A stretch of 64,000 bases of DNA, taken from assembly GCA_018679695.1 (NCBI GenBank), contig JAHHKH010000254.1, positions 1-64,000 of the forward strand, in the 5' to 3' direction. Shown here one piece after another: positions 40,319-49,121 of this stretch. Origin of the DNA: Maribacter sp. (lineage in GTDB: Bacteria; Bacteroidota; Bacteroidia; Flavobacteriales; Flavobacteriaceae). The position numbers and the translations under genes were made by a program. Every line of letters starts with the position of its first letter. Position 1 is the stretch's first letter. A model generated the notes under the pieces. That model was not told the origin of the DNA and did no database searches. It worked only from the letters and a program-made list of their open reading frames with translations.

Positions 40319-41460
40319 TTCGTACTGCCGAGCGACTAAAAACAGTTGAAGAGTACTACTTCTCAAAGAAATTAAGGGAGGTTCGCGAACTTATAGCCAA
40401 GGGTAGGCCTATTATCAATATGGGCATTGGCAGTCCTGATTTAACACCATCGGAAGAGGTGTTACAATCAATCCAGGATTCAATTTCAGAAGCTGGCGCA
40501 CATCAATATCAGAGCTATCAGGGATTACCTCAGTTAAGAGAAGCAATTGCCGACTTTTACGAGGCCAAGTTCAATGTAGTTGTTAATCCAAATAACGAGA
40601 TTTTACCTTTAATGGGTTCCAAAGAAGGTATCATGCATATAAGTTTGGCGTTTTTAAATGATGGAGATGAGGTATTGATTCCAAATCCGGGATACCCAAC
40701 GTATTCATCGGTTACCAAATTGGTAGGGGGAGTGCCTAAACTCTACGATCTTTATGCAAAAAACGGTTGGTTTCCTGACCTGGATGTGCTGCAAAAACAA
40801 GATTTGACAAAGGTTAAGTTAATGTGGATCAGTTATCCGCATATGCCGACAGGAGCAATAGCGAATACCGATCAATTACAAAAGTTGATCCATTTTGCCC
40901 ATAAGAACCACATATTATTGGTCAATGACAATCCGTATAGCTTTGTCCTGAGTAGCAGTCCAATTAGTATTTTAAGCATTCCAGGGGCAAAAGAAATTGC
41001 CTTGGAACTGAATTCATTGAGCAAAACCTTTAATATGGCTGGCTGGCGTGTAGGTATGGTTTTGGGGAAAGAAGATCATATCAATGCTATTTTAAAGGTC
41101 AAGAGCAATATGGATTCTGGAATGTTCTACGGTATTCAAAAAGGGGCCATTGCTGCCCTGAAAAGTGGTGAAGATTGGTTTAAATCATTGGATAAAATCT
41201 ATCAACGACGGAGGGAATTGATGTACATTTTGACTGATAGGTTGAATTGTACCTATGACAAAAATGCGGTAGGTATGTTCGTTTGGGCAAAACTGCCAAA
41301 TGGTGCCTTGGCTTCGGAAGAATTTATTGATAATATTCTTTATGAAAAGGATATTTTTATTGCCCCTGGTACAATTTTCGGCAGCAATGGTGAAGGTTAT
41401 ATTCGGTTTTCACTTTGTGTTAAGGAAGCAAAAATCAAGGAAGCACTGGGGCGGTTTTGA
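40315..41460 (+). CDS. PLP-dependent aminotransferase (class I/II), probably aromatic
   Basis: A 381-residue fold type I aminotransferase. It has GIGSPDLTPSEEV near 40-52, YQSYQGLPQLREAIADFY, NPGYPTYSS near 124-132, the Asn/Asp-X-Tyr region VNDNPYSFV, the PLP lysine in SLSKTFNMAGWRVG near 238-251, and RFSLC near the end. Placement between pheA and tyrA with overlapping codons points to transamination of phenylpyruvate and hydroxyphenylpyruvate (inference); aspartate or LL-DAP aminotransferase are the alternatives. Confidence 0.88.
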   Translation: MIRTAERLKTVEEYYFSKKLREVRELIAKGRPIINMGIGSPDLTPSEEVLQSIQDSISEAGAHQYQSYQGLPQLREAIADFYEAKFNVVVNPNNEILPLMGSKEGIMHISLAFLNDGDEVLIPNPGYPTYSSVTKLVGGVPKLYDLYAKNGWFPDLDVLQKQDLTKVKLMWISYPHMPTGAIANTDQLQKLIHFAHKNHILLVNDNPYSFVLSSSPISILSIPGAKEIALELNSLSKTFNMAGWRVGMVLGKEDHINAILKVKSNMDSGMFYGIQKGAIAALKSGEDWFKSLDKIYQRRRELMYILTDRLNCTYDKNAVGMFVWAKLPNGALASEEFIDNILYEKDIFIAPGTIFGSNGEGYIRFSLCVKEAKIKEALGRF

Positions 41461-41512
41461 GGTTTTCGTATAGCGTTAAATAGCCTTTTGTTTAAAGAGT
41501 AGTATTAAGAGA

Positions 41513-42370
41513 ATGAATGTATTTATAATCGGTATCGGATTAATTGGGGGTTCTATGGCCAAGGACATTAAGAGGCTGTACCCACATTCCACCATTTATG
41601 GGATTGATAGCAATCCATCCCATTTAGAGGAGGCGATGGCTTTGGATTTAATTGATGTAAAGGCAAGTTATGATGATTTGGATAAGGCCAATGTCGTTAT
41701 CGTGAGTATTCCAGTGGATGGAATAGTAACAGAAATTCCTAAAATTCTAGAGGAAATTAATGAGGAATGCGTGGTCTTTGACGCTGGTTCGACAAAAGCT
41801 ACTTTGTGCAAAGGCTTGGAAGACCATCCTAAAAGGCGCAATTTTTTGGCTTGCCATCCCATTGCCGGTACCGAGTTTTCAGGTCCTTCAGCTGCAATTG
41901 ACCAATTGTTTCAGGGTAAGACCAATATTATATGCGAAATTGAAAAGACCGCCTTCAAGCTTCAGGAAAAGGCATTGGAACTATTTCAACAAATGGGAAT
42001 GCGAATCAGATATATGAATCCGGAAGCACATGACAAACACATTGCATATGTTTCCCATTTATCACACATAAGCTCTTTCATGTTGGGTAAAACGGTTATA
42101 GAAAAGGAAAAAAATGAACGTGATATCTTTGACATGGCAGGTAGTGGTTTTGAAAGTACGGTACGTTTGGCCAAGAGCTCACCAGCTATGTGGACGCCTA
42201 TTTTTAAGCAGAACAAGGAGAATGTGATAGAGACCTTGGAAGAGTATATCCAAAATTTGGAGGATTTTAGGCAATTGTTACTGGAGGACGATTACAGGGG
42301 TATTTATAATGAAATGAACAATACGAATAAAATAAAGAAAATATTAAAAGGAATACCATTAAATAAATAA
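41513..42370 (+). CDS. tyrA: Prephenate dehydrogenase
   Basis: A 285-residue NAD(P)-dependent enzyme for tyrosine synthesis. The Rossmann motif is VFIIGIGLIGGSMAKDI at 3-19, with HPIAGTEFSGPSAA near 119-132 and the substrate His in YVSHLSHISSFML near 181-193. There is no chorismate mutase or ACT domain, in agreement with the mutase being fused to DAHP synthase in the next gene. It lies 52 bp after the aminotransferase. Confidence 0.95.
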   Translation: MNVFIIGIGLIGGSMAKDIKRLYPHSTIYGIDSNPSHLEEAMALDLIDVKASYDDLDKANVVIVSIPVDGIVTEIPKILEEINEECVVFDAGSTKATLCKGLEDHPKRRNFLACHPIAGTEFSGPSAAIDQLFQGKTNIICEIEKTAFKLQEKALELFQQMGMRIRYMNPEAHDKHIAYVSHLSHISSFMLGKTVIEKEKNERDIFDMAGSGFESTVRLAKSSPAMWTPIFKQNKENVIETLEEYIQNLEDFRQLLLEDDYRGIYNEMNNTNKIKKILKGIPLNK

Positions 42371-42382
42371 TAGGATACTAAA

Positions 42383-43465
42383 ATGGAGAATTCAAAACAA
42401 ATGAGAACATGGTTAGATGATTTAGGATTAGATCATCCTTTGGTAATCGCAGGACCATGTAGTGCGGAAACCGAAGAACAGGTCTTAAAGATAGCACATG
42501 AGCTAAAAGATACCGATGTTAACTATTATCGTGCTGGTATATGGAAACCGCGTACACGCCCAGGTAACTTTGAGGGAGTCGGAGCCCTGGGTCTCAAATG
42601 GTTGCAAAAAGTAAAGGAGGAAACAGGATTGAAGACGGCTACTGAGGTTGCCAATAGGGCACATGTAGAATTGGCTCTTGAGCATGACATAGATTTGTTA
42701 TGGGTCGGTGCTCGCTCCACAGTTAGTCCTTTCATAGTTCAGGAAATTGCGGAAGCCTTAAAAGGCACTGATAAAATTGTTTTGGTCAAAAATCCTGTGA
42801 ATCCCGATTTATCATTATGGCTAGGTGCAGTGGAAAGAATGTATAGTTCGGATGTTAAAAAACTGGGAGTGATCCATAGGGGATTTTCGACCTACGAAAA
42901 ATCCAAATATAGAAATATCCCCGAATGGCAGCTTGCGATTGAATTGCAGACCAAATTCCCCGATTTACCCTTAATAAATGATCCATCGCACATTACCGGT
43001 AATAGGAATATGATATTCGATGTTTCACAAACGGCGTTGGATCTCAATTACGATGGCTTGATTATTGAAACCCATCATGATCCAGAAAATGCATGGAGTG
43101 ATGCGGCCCAGCAAGTAACTCCAAAGACCTTAGTTCAGATCATGAAAGATTTGCGTATTAGAAAAGAGACCGATGAAGAAGCGGAATACAATAACAAGCT
43201 TAGTAATCTGCGGGCACAAATTGATATTATAGATAATCAATTGATCGACACTCTTGGGAAGCGAATGAAGGTTTCCGATGGTATTGGGGAGCTCAAAAAA
43301 CAAAGGAATGTGGCAGTGCTACAAAGCAATCGTTGGAACCAGATACTCGGCGCCATGATATTGGAAGGAGAATCAAAAGGATTGAGCGAGGAGTTCGTGC
43401 TTAAAATGTTCAAGGCCATTCACCAAGAATCGATCAACCATCAAGAAAAGATCATGCAGTCTTAA
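42383..43465 (+). CDS. DAHP synthase (type I beta) fused to AroQ-class chorismate mutase
   Basis: A 360-residue bifunctional protein. Residues 1-255 are a 3-deoxy-7-phosphoheptulonate synthase (AGPCSAETEEQVL, YRAGIWKPRTRPGNFEG, WVGARSTVSPF, DPSHITGNR, IETHHDPENAWSDA). Residues about 268-350 are an all-helical AroQ chorismate mutase (LRAQIDIIDNQLIDTLGKRM, SDGIGELKKQRNVAV). It thus supplies the first step of the shikimate pathway and the branch-point step to prephenate, and the mutase can regulate the synthase. It ends the Phe/Tyr operon and is followed by a terminator. Confidence 0.95.
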   Translation: MENSKQMRTWLDDLGLDHPLVIAGPCSAETEEQVLKIAHELKDTDVNYYRAGIWKPRTRPGNFEGVGALGLKWLQKVKEETGLKTATEVANRAHVELALEHDIDLLWVGARSTVSPFIVQEIAEALKGTDKIVLVKNPVNPDLSLWLGAVERMYSSDVKKLGVIHRGFSTYEKSKYRNIPEWQLAIELQTKFPDLPLINDPSHITGNRNMIFDVSQTALDLNYDGLIIETHHDPENAWSDAAQQVTPKTLVQIMKDLRIRKETDEEAEYNNKLSNLRAQIDIIDNQLIDTLGKRMKVSDGIGELKKQRNVAVLQSNRWNQILGAMILEGESKGLSEEFVLKMFKAIHQESINHQEKIMQS

Positions 43466-43470
43466 AAAAA

Positions 43471-43499
43471 GAATCCCGATAATTATCGGGATTCTTTTT
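43471..43499 (+). terminator. Terminator of the Phe/Tyr operon
   Basis: GAATCCCGATAA pairs perfectly with TTATCGGGATTC, followed by TTTTT. Confidence 0.92.
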
Positions 43500-43558
43500 A
43501 CAAAACTGTAACATTCATTCTTGATTTTAATCTTTACATAAATCAAAAGAGAATAACA

Positions 43559-44233
43559 ATGAAAAAAGTACTTTTCCTTTTCGCGGTAATAAGTTCATTG
43601 ACCGCTTCAGCTCAAAGAATGATAGATAAAGAAGTCGGTGACTTTAATAAAATAAAAATCTTCGATTTAATAGAGGTAAATCTCATCAAATCAGATGAAA
43701 ATAGGATTACGATAAAAGGCGAAAATGTATATGACATTAAAGTTGTGAATTCCGACGGCATTCTGAAGTTGAGAATGCAATTAGACAAGAAGTTCACAGG
43801 TGAGGATACCTTCATAGAAGTTTTTTATAAGCATTTGGATGTTATTGATGGCAATGAGGGTGCAAAAATCGTTTGCAACGAACTGATCAAGCAAGACCAT
43901 CTAGAATTACGATCCCAAGAGGGAGCCCAAATTAAGGCAGGGCTTGATGTCTTTGATTTAGAGGTTCGTGCGGTTACAGGAGGTATCGTGGAAGCTTCCG
44001 GATTAGCTGAAAATCAATGGATTGTTTTGAATACAGGGGGTATTTTTGAAGGTCGTGAGCTTAAAACTTCAAATACAGACATTAAGATTACTGCTGCAGG
44101 CGAAGCCGAAATCTATGCGTCGGATAAGGTCGATATTAATGTAAAAGCAGGGGGGGATGTATATGTTTACGGGAATCCTAAGGATATAAACAAGAAAACC
44201 CTGGCCGGAGGTAGGGTTTATATAAAAGACTAG
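43559..44233 (+). CDS. Secreted head-GIN domain protein (DUF2807)
   Basis: A 224-residue exported protein with signal peptide MKKVLFLFAVISSLTASAQ, followed by the head-GIN domain: DFNKIKIFDLIEVNLIKSDE, FIEVFYKHLDVIDGNEGAKI and a C-terminal series of short strands (AGGDVYVYGNPKDINKK, AGGRVYIKD). It has a type I signal rather than the lipobox of the relative at 37123. Function unknown. It is a single-gene unit between two terminators. Confidence 0.85.
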   Translation: MKKVLFLFAVISSLTASAQRMIDKEVGDFNKIKIFDLIEVNLIKSDENRITIKGENVYDIKVVNSDGILKLRMQLDKKFTGEDTFIEVFYKHLDVIDGNEGAKIVCNELIKQDHLELRSQEGAQIKAGLDVFDLEVRAVTGGIVEASGLAENQWIVLNTGGIFEGRELKTSNTDIKITAAGEAEIYASDKVDINVKAGGDVYVYGNPKDINKKTLAGGRVYIKD

Positions 44234-44240
44234 GCAATAA

Positions 44241-44267
44241 AAAATCCCGGCCATGGCCGGGATTTTT
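44241..44267. terminator. Bidirectional terminator between convergent genes
   Basis: AAAATCCCGGCCATGG pairs with itself across a palindrome (AATCCCGGCC / GGCCGGGATT), with A and T runs on the two sides. Confidence 0.92.
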
Positions 44268-44271
44268 TATT

Positions 44272-44712
44272 TTATCTCTTAAATATATATCGGGTAATAA
44301 AAATACCTTGACCATCTCCTTTTCCTCCTTCACTTTCCACAGCACTCGTTACAAAAGCCAATTCCCAACCCTCAGCGATCATCGTATTTATTTTTGACGT
44401 GATTATAGCATCATTCGCGGCAATATTCTGAAAGCGAATACCACCAATGTTATAGAAATTCAACAATTTAGTTTCCTCAAAATTCTTAACACGAATTTCT
44501 TGTCTTTTAGACTTGTTTCTAGTGTTGTCTTCTTCAGTTTGAATACTTGAGAATTCCTTATAATCTTTATCTTCCAAGGCGCTGATGATCCTTGATCTTC
44601 CCAAACCATTAGGTACAATTGATTCTACACTGGTAATTACCTTAAATTCTTGGGCGCTAAGTTCAAAAGACATTAGGCATAGGAGGCCTACAAAAAGAAA
44701 TAGTTTTTTCAT
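44272..44712 (-). CDS. Secreted protein with DUF4177-like C-terminus, function unknown
   Basis: A 146-residue exported protein with signal peptide MKKLFLFVGLLCLMSFELSAQ. The middle is charged. The C-terminus INTMIAEGWELAFVTSAVE followed by a Gly-rich loop and ITRYIFKR resembles the end of small DUF4177 proteins (GWEL then FKR). I do not recognise a specific family for the whole. It is a single gene, divergent from rsgA. Confidence 0.65.
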   Translation of the reverse strand: MKKLFLFVGLLCLMSFELSAQEFKVITSVESIVPNGLGRSRIISALEDKDYKEFSSIQTEEDNTRNKSKRQEIRVKNFEETKLLNFYNIGGIRFQNIAANDAIITSKINTMIAEGWELAFVTSAVESEGGKGDGQGIFITRYIFKR

Positions 44713-44809
44713 GTTTAAATGTTTAGATGTTATTTATGGTCTAAATATAAGTCAATTGTTATGAAGAAATATCGTTATTTTGTGTGAATCGCTTACTCCA
44801 ATGTATTAA

Positions 44810-45760
44810 ATGAAGGGCATTGTTTATAAATCAACAGGAAGTTGGTATACTGTTAAATCCACAGAAGGGGATTTTTATGAATGTCGTATTAAAGGTAAAT
44901 TTCGCATAAAAGGAATAAAAAGCACTAATCCTGTTGCCGTTGGTGATAAGGTTGAATTTCAAATTGAGCATATTGGCGATGAAACCATAGGCGTGATATC
45001 GACAATAGAGGATAGAAAGAATTATATCATTCGAAAGTCGGTCAAACTTTCAAAACAAACCCATATTATTGCGGCTAACCTTGATCAAGTTTTTTTATTG
45101 ATTACGCTTAAAAACCCTAAAACCTATACTATTTTCATTGATCGATTCCTAGCGACTGCGGAAGCATATGATATACCTGCCATCTTATTGTTCAATAAAA
45201 TTGACAGTTATAATGAAGAAGAATTGTTGGAAGTAAGATACTTGGCAGACCTATATCGAAAGATAGGATATACCTGTATCGGTATTTCTGCCATTACCAG
45301 CAAGAATGTTGATAAGGTAAAGGAATTGATGTTAGGTAAAACAAGCATGTTTTCCGGGAACTCTGGTGTGGGCAAATCCACATTGATCAATGCTTTGGAG
45401 CCAACATTGAATATAAAGACCACTGAAATCTCGGAACAACATCTACAAGGCCAACACACTACTACTTTTGCAGAAATGTTCGACTTGAGTTTTGACGCTC
45501 GAATCATAGACACACCAGGCATTAGGGGTTTTGGTATTTTCGACATGGAAAAGGATGAAATAGGTGACTATTTCCCAGAGTTCTTTAAGCTGAAAAGTGA
45601 ATGCAAATTCAATAATTGTCTTCATTTAGATGAACCTAAATGTGGAGTAAAGCAAGCACTTGAGAATAATGAGGTGGCTTGGAGTAGGTACAAGAGTTAT
45701 GTGCAGATGATTACCGGTGAAGATGATACCTACAGAATTGATAATTTTGGTGACAATTAA
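44810..45760 (+). CDS. rsgA: Ribosome small-subunit-dependent GTPase
   Basis: A 316-residue circularly permuted GTPase that checks late 30S assembly. An N-terminal OB fold (1-70) precedes the GTPase domain, in which the motif order is permuted: NKIDSY (G4, near 121-126) comes before GNSGVGKSTLINAL (G1, near 182-195) and DTPGIRGFG (G3, near 230). The C-terminal zinc motif CKFNNCLHLDEPKCGV has the C-X4-C-X-H-X5-C pattern. It heads a run of housekeeping genes on the plus strand. Confidence 0.97.
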   Translation: MKGIVYKSTGSWYTVKSTEGDFYECRIKGKFRIKGIKSTNPVAVGDKVEFQIEHIGDETIGVISTIEDRKNYIIRKSVKLSKQTHIIAANLDQVFLLITLKNPKTYTIFIDRFLATAEAYDIPAILLFNKIDSYNEEELLEVRYLADLYRKIGYTCIGISAITSKNVDKVKELMLGKTSMFSGNSGVGKSTLINALEPTLNIKTTEISEQHLQGQHTTTFAEMFDLSFDARIIDTPGIRGFGIFDMEKDEIGDYFPEFFKLKSECKFNNCLHLDEPKCGVKQALENNEVAWSRYKSYVQMITGEDDTYRIDNFGDN

Positions 45761-45799
45761 TAGCATAATCATCCTGTTTTTTAATTTGCGAATCGCATT

Positions 45800-46252
45800 A
45801 TGAGAGCTGTAGTTCAAAGAGTTTCAAAGGCAAGTGTTACCGTCGAGGAAAAAACCATCTCAAAAATGGGGAATGGTCTGCTTATTTTTTTAGGAATTGT
45901 AAATGAGGATTCTAAAGAAGACATAGAATGGCTTTCACGAAAAATTACGAACCTTCGTATATTCAATGATAGCGAAGGGGTAATGAACAAGTCATTGATT
46001 GAGATTGATGGGGAGGCCATTATTGTAAGTCAGTTTACCTTACATGCCTCAACAAAAAAAGGAAATAGACCATCGTACTTAGAGGCTGCCAAACCAAATA
46101 TTGCAATTCCAGTATACGAACAATTTGTACTTCAGTTAGAGCATGATTTAGGAAAAAAAGTGGGCGCAGGTGTTTTCGGGGCCGATATGAAAGTTGATTT
46201 ATTGAACGATGGTCCTGTGACTCTAATAATTGACACAAAAAAAAGGGAATAA
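45800..46252 (+). CDS. dtd: D-aminoacyl-tRNA deacylase
   Basis: A 150-residue homodimeric enzyme that removes D-amino acids (and Gly) mischarged on tRNA. It begins MRAVVQRVSKASVTVEEK, and has SQFTLHAS (the SQFTL motif, near 78-85), KKGNRPSY, and GPVTLIIDTK near the end with the Gly-cis-Pro motif. Length is typical (145-150). It overlaps the next gene by one base (TAATG), suggesting coupling. Confidence 0.97.
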   Translation: MRAVVQRVSKASVTVEEKTISKMGNGLLIFLGIVNEDSKEDIEWLSRKITNLRIFNDSEGVMNKSLIEIDGEAIIVSQFTLHASTKKGNRPSYLEAAKPNIAIPVYEQFVLQLEHDLGKKVGAGVFGADMKVDLLNDGPVTLIIDTKKRE

Positions 46253-46578
46253 TGAGCATACAAAAAGCACAACAGGAGGTAGATAATTGGATCAAAGAAC
46301 ATGGCGTACGCTATTTTAATGAACTTACCAATATGGCCCAACTTACAGAGGAAGTTGGTGAAGTCGCCCGTATTATAGCACGTAGATACGGTGAACAAAG
46401 CGAAAAAGAATCGGATAAAGACAAGGATTTGGGTGAGGAATTGGCAGATGTGCTTTTCGTGGTACTTTGCTTAGCTAACCAAACGGGAGTTGATCTGCAA
46501 GAGGCATTCGATAAAAAATTAAAACTTAAGGCCAAACGTGATCATGAAAGGCATCGGCGTAATGAAAAACTCAAATAG
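46252..46578 (+). CDS. MazG-like nucleotide pyrophosphohydrolase
   Basis: A 108-residue all-alpha NTP pyrophosphatase. The metal-binding acids are EEVGEVARIIAR near 27-38 and GEELADVLFVVLCLAN near 61-76. Such short, single-domain MazG relatives hydrolyse non-canonical or excess NTPs; the specific substrate is unknown. It is coupled to dtd by a one-base overlap. Confidence 0.88.
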   Translation: MSIQKAQQEVDNWIKEHGVRYFNELTNMAQLTEEVGEVARIIARRYGEQSEKESDKDKDLGEELADVLFVVLCLANQTGVDLQEAFDKKLKLKAKRDHERHRRNEKLK

Positions 46579-46614
46579 TAGTATATTTGAGCTTTCTTTG
46601 TAAATACGCAAATC

Positions 46615-47844
46615 TTGAAGCTACATCTTGCTGGTCCGCCCAGTTCTCTGTTTAATTCCAACATTCAAATCACAGGTTCCAAAAGTGAGTCAAATCGTTT
46701 GCTCTTGTTGCAAGCTTTGTATCCCAATATTTCAATTCAAAACCTATCGAATTCAGACGATGCGGATGTGATGCGCAAAGGCTTAAAGATTTCCGAGGGT
46801 GTTATCGATATTCACCATGCAGGCACGGCAATGCGTTTTCTAACGGGTTATTATGCCTCTCAAGAGGGCAAGACCGTAACCTTGACCGGTTCACAGCGCA
46901 TGACCGAGCGGCCCGTGAAAATTTTGGTCGATGCATTACTTGCCTTGGGGGCAGAAATAGAATATGTGAATGCTGTCGGCTATCCACCGTTGAGGATAAA
47001 GGGAAAGAAACTAACCAAAAATAAAGTCAGCTTACCTGCCAATATTAGTAGTCAATATATTTCATCATTATTACTCATTGCGCCTAGCTTGGAAAACGGT
47101 TTGGAACTTGAATTAATGGGGGAAATTACGTCTGTACCCTATATTAAAATGACCTTGGCACTGCTAGATCAAATTGGCATTTCGACATCGTTCAATGGTA
47201 ATGTGATTCAGGTGCAACCAAAATATACAGTAGCGGATTGCACGATTGTAGTTGAATCCGATTGGAGTTCCGCATCTTATTTTTATAGCATAGTTGCCTT
47301 GAGTGAAATTGGCTCTGAAATTAAATTGGAATCCTATAAAAAACATAGTTTACAGGGAGATAGTGTTCTTGCACATATATACAGGGATTTTGGTGTGGAG
47401 ACCTCTTTTTCAACTAATGAAATTGTATTGAAAAAAGTGAGGAAATGTGAACTTGATGCTATAACATGTGATTTATCAAATGCCCCGGATATTGCACAAA
47501 CCATGGCAGTTACGTGTCTTGGATTGGGTGTTGGATGTGAACTTACAGGCTTACATACACTAAAAATAAAAGAAACCGATAGGTTGGAAGCCATGCAAAT
47601 TGAGCTTTCTAAATTCGGGGCAAAGGTTGTAGTAACCGACAAGATCCTACGTTTGGCCCCAACTCAAGAGCTAGTATCCGAAGTAGCGGTAAATACATAT
47701 AACGATCACAGAATGGCAATGGCATTTGGTCCTTTGGCATTAAAAACATCCTTAATAATCAATGATGCTGAGGTAGTTTCAAAATCGTATCCTGATTTTT
47801 GGGATGATCTTGAAAAACTGCGTTTTCAGCTTCGAAAAGTATAA
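46615..47844 (+). CDS. aroA: 5-enolpyruvylshikimate-3-phosphate synthase
   Basis: A 409-residue shikimate-pathway enzyme. GSKSESNRLLLLQAL is at 22-36, HAGTAMRFLTGYY near 69-81, and NTYNDHRMAMAFGPLAL near the C-terminus. The start is TTG at 46615; no ATG lies upstream in frame near the domain, and the conserved N-terminal strand begins right after it. It complements the DAHP synthase/pheA/tyrA operon 4 kb away but is not linked to its attenuator. Confidence 0.93.
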   Translation: MKLHLAGPPSSLFNSNIQITGSKSESNRLLLLQALYPNISIQNLSNSDDADVMRKGLKISEGVIDIHHAGTAMRFLTGYYASQEGKTVTLTGSQRMTERPVKILVDALLALGAEIEYVNAVGYPPLRIKGKKLTKNKVSLPANISSQYISSLLLIAPSLENGLELELMGEITSVPYIKMTLALLDQIGISTSFNGNVIQVQPKYTVADCTIVVESDWSSASYFYSIVALSEIGSEIKLESYKKHSLQGDSVLAHIYRDFGVETSFSTNEIVLKKVRKCELDAITCDLSNAPDIAQTMAVTCLGLGVGCELTGLHTLKIKETDRLEAMQIELSKFGAKVVVTDKILRLAPTQELVSEVAVNTYNDHRMAMAFGPLALKTSLIINDAEVVSKSYPDFWDDLEKLRFQLRKV

Positions 47845-47867
47845 TTCTTATTTAATTAACGATTTAC

Positions 47868-47899
47868 TTGACATCCCCTATATCGAGGTTGTATATTTG
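47868..47899 (+). promoter_or_regulatory. Promoter for queA
   Basis: TTG at 47868-47870 and TATATTTG (exact TAnnTTTG) at 47892-47899 are 21 bp apart. Start of transcription near 47903 leaves a leader of about 40 nt. Confidence 0.6.
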
Positions 47900-47942
47900 C
47901 AGCCGCAAAATTTTGTAAATAAAAAACTATAATTACTACCAA

Positions 47943-48992
47943 ATGAAATTATCACACTTCAATTTTGAGCTTCCTAATGACTTATTGGCTGAATATCCTG
48001 CTGAGAATAGGGACGAATCCAAGCTAATGGTCATCCATAGGGAAACAGGTAAAATTGAACATAAGATGTTCAAAGATTTGATCAACTATTTTGAAGAAGG
48101 TGATGTCATGGTATTGAACAATACGAAGGTTTTTCCTGCGAGGTTATACGGCAATAAAGAAAAGACAGGGGCACGAATTGAGGTGTTCTTACTTCGGGAA
48201 CTTAATGAAGAGCAACGTCTATGGGATGTTTTGGTAGACCCCGCCCGTAAAATACGTATTGGCAATAAGCTATATTTTGGGGAAGATGAAAGCCTGGTCG
48301 CTGAAGTTATTGACAATACCACATCCAGAGGAAGAACATTGCGTTTTTTATATGATGGATCGTATACCGATTTTAGAAGAAAGCTTCGCGAATTAGGCGA
48401 AACTCCCCTACCTAAATACATTAAAAGGGATGTGGAACCTGAAGATGAAGAACGATACCAAACCATTTATGCCAAGCATGAAGGTGCCGTTGCTGCACCA
48501 ACTGCTGGACTTCATTTTTCAAAGCACCTGTTGAAACGATTGGAAATAAAAGGGATTGATTTTGCTGAGGTGACACTTCATGTTGGTTTGGGTACTTTTA
48601 ATCCGGTTGAAGTAGAGGATTTGTCCAAACACAAAATGGATAGCGAGGAACTGATTATTGATGAAAAAGCTACAGAAATAGTAAATCAAGCAAAAAGGAA
48701 TAAACGCAAAGTTTGTGCAGTGGGCACAACAGCTATGCGTGGATTGGAAAGTGCTGTTTCCTCAGAACAGACCTTGAATACATTCAATGGGTGGACGAAC
48801 AAGTTCGTTTTCCCTCCTTATGATTTCAGCATAGCAAATTGTATGGTGACCAATTTTCACTTACCAAAATCTACCTTATTGATGATGGTATCTGCTTTTA
48901 TTGGCCATGATTTAATGAAAAGAGCATATAAAGAAGCGATTTTGGAGGGCTATAAGTTTTATTCTTATGGTGATGCCATGTTGATCATATAG
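47943..48992 (+). CDS. queA: S-adenosylmethionine:tRNA ribosyltransferase-isomerase
   Basis: A 349-residue enzyme that transfers and isomerises the ribosyl part of SAM onto preQ1-tRNA to give epoxyqueuosine. LSHFNFELPNDLLAEYPAE opens the protein, with VLNNTKVFPARLYG near 58-71, EGAVAAPTAGLHFS near 179-192, HVGLGTFNPV and NFHLPKSTLLMMVSAF near 302-317. Length is typical. It uses the SAM whose synthesis dominates the first half of the window, but is not linked in regulation. Confidence 0.97.
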   Translation: MKLSHFNFELPNDLLAEYPAENRDESKLMVIHRETGKIEHKMFKDLINYFEEGDVMVLNNTKVFPARLYGNKEKTGARIEVFLLRELNEEQRLWDVLVDPARKIRIGNKLYFGEDESLVAEVIDNTTSRGRTLRFLYDGSYTDFRRKLRELGETPLPKYIKRDVEPEDEERYQTIYAKHEGAVAAPTAGLHFSKHLLKRLEIKGIDFAEVTLHVGLGTFNPVEVEDLSKHKMDSEELIIDEKATEIVNQAKRNKRKVCAVGTTAMRGLESAVSSEQTLNTFNGWTNKFVFPPYDFSIANCMVTNFHLPKSTLLMMVSAFIGHDLMKRAYKEAILEGYKFYSYGDAMLII

Positions 48993-49062
48993 CTTATGTC
49001 TTTTGCCAATCCCGTATGGAAGTTATAGGAGCGGTAGGTATGGACAGGATGAAAAGAAGTAA

Positions 49063-49102
49063 AATCCCACTTTATCGATGATTATTGAAAGTGGGATTTT
49101 TT
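49063..49102 (+). terminator. Terminator after queA
   Basis: ATCCCACTTT (49064-49073) pairs with AAAGTGGGAT (49088-49097), followed by a T-run. The TTG-initiated extension of the next frame would start inside it, which supports the ATG at 49122 for rlmN. Confidence 0.9.
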
Positions 49103-49121
49103 ATTGTGGTTTTTGAAATGT

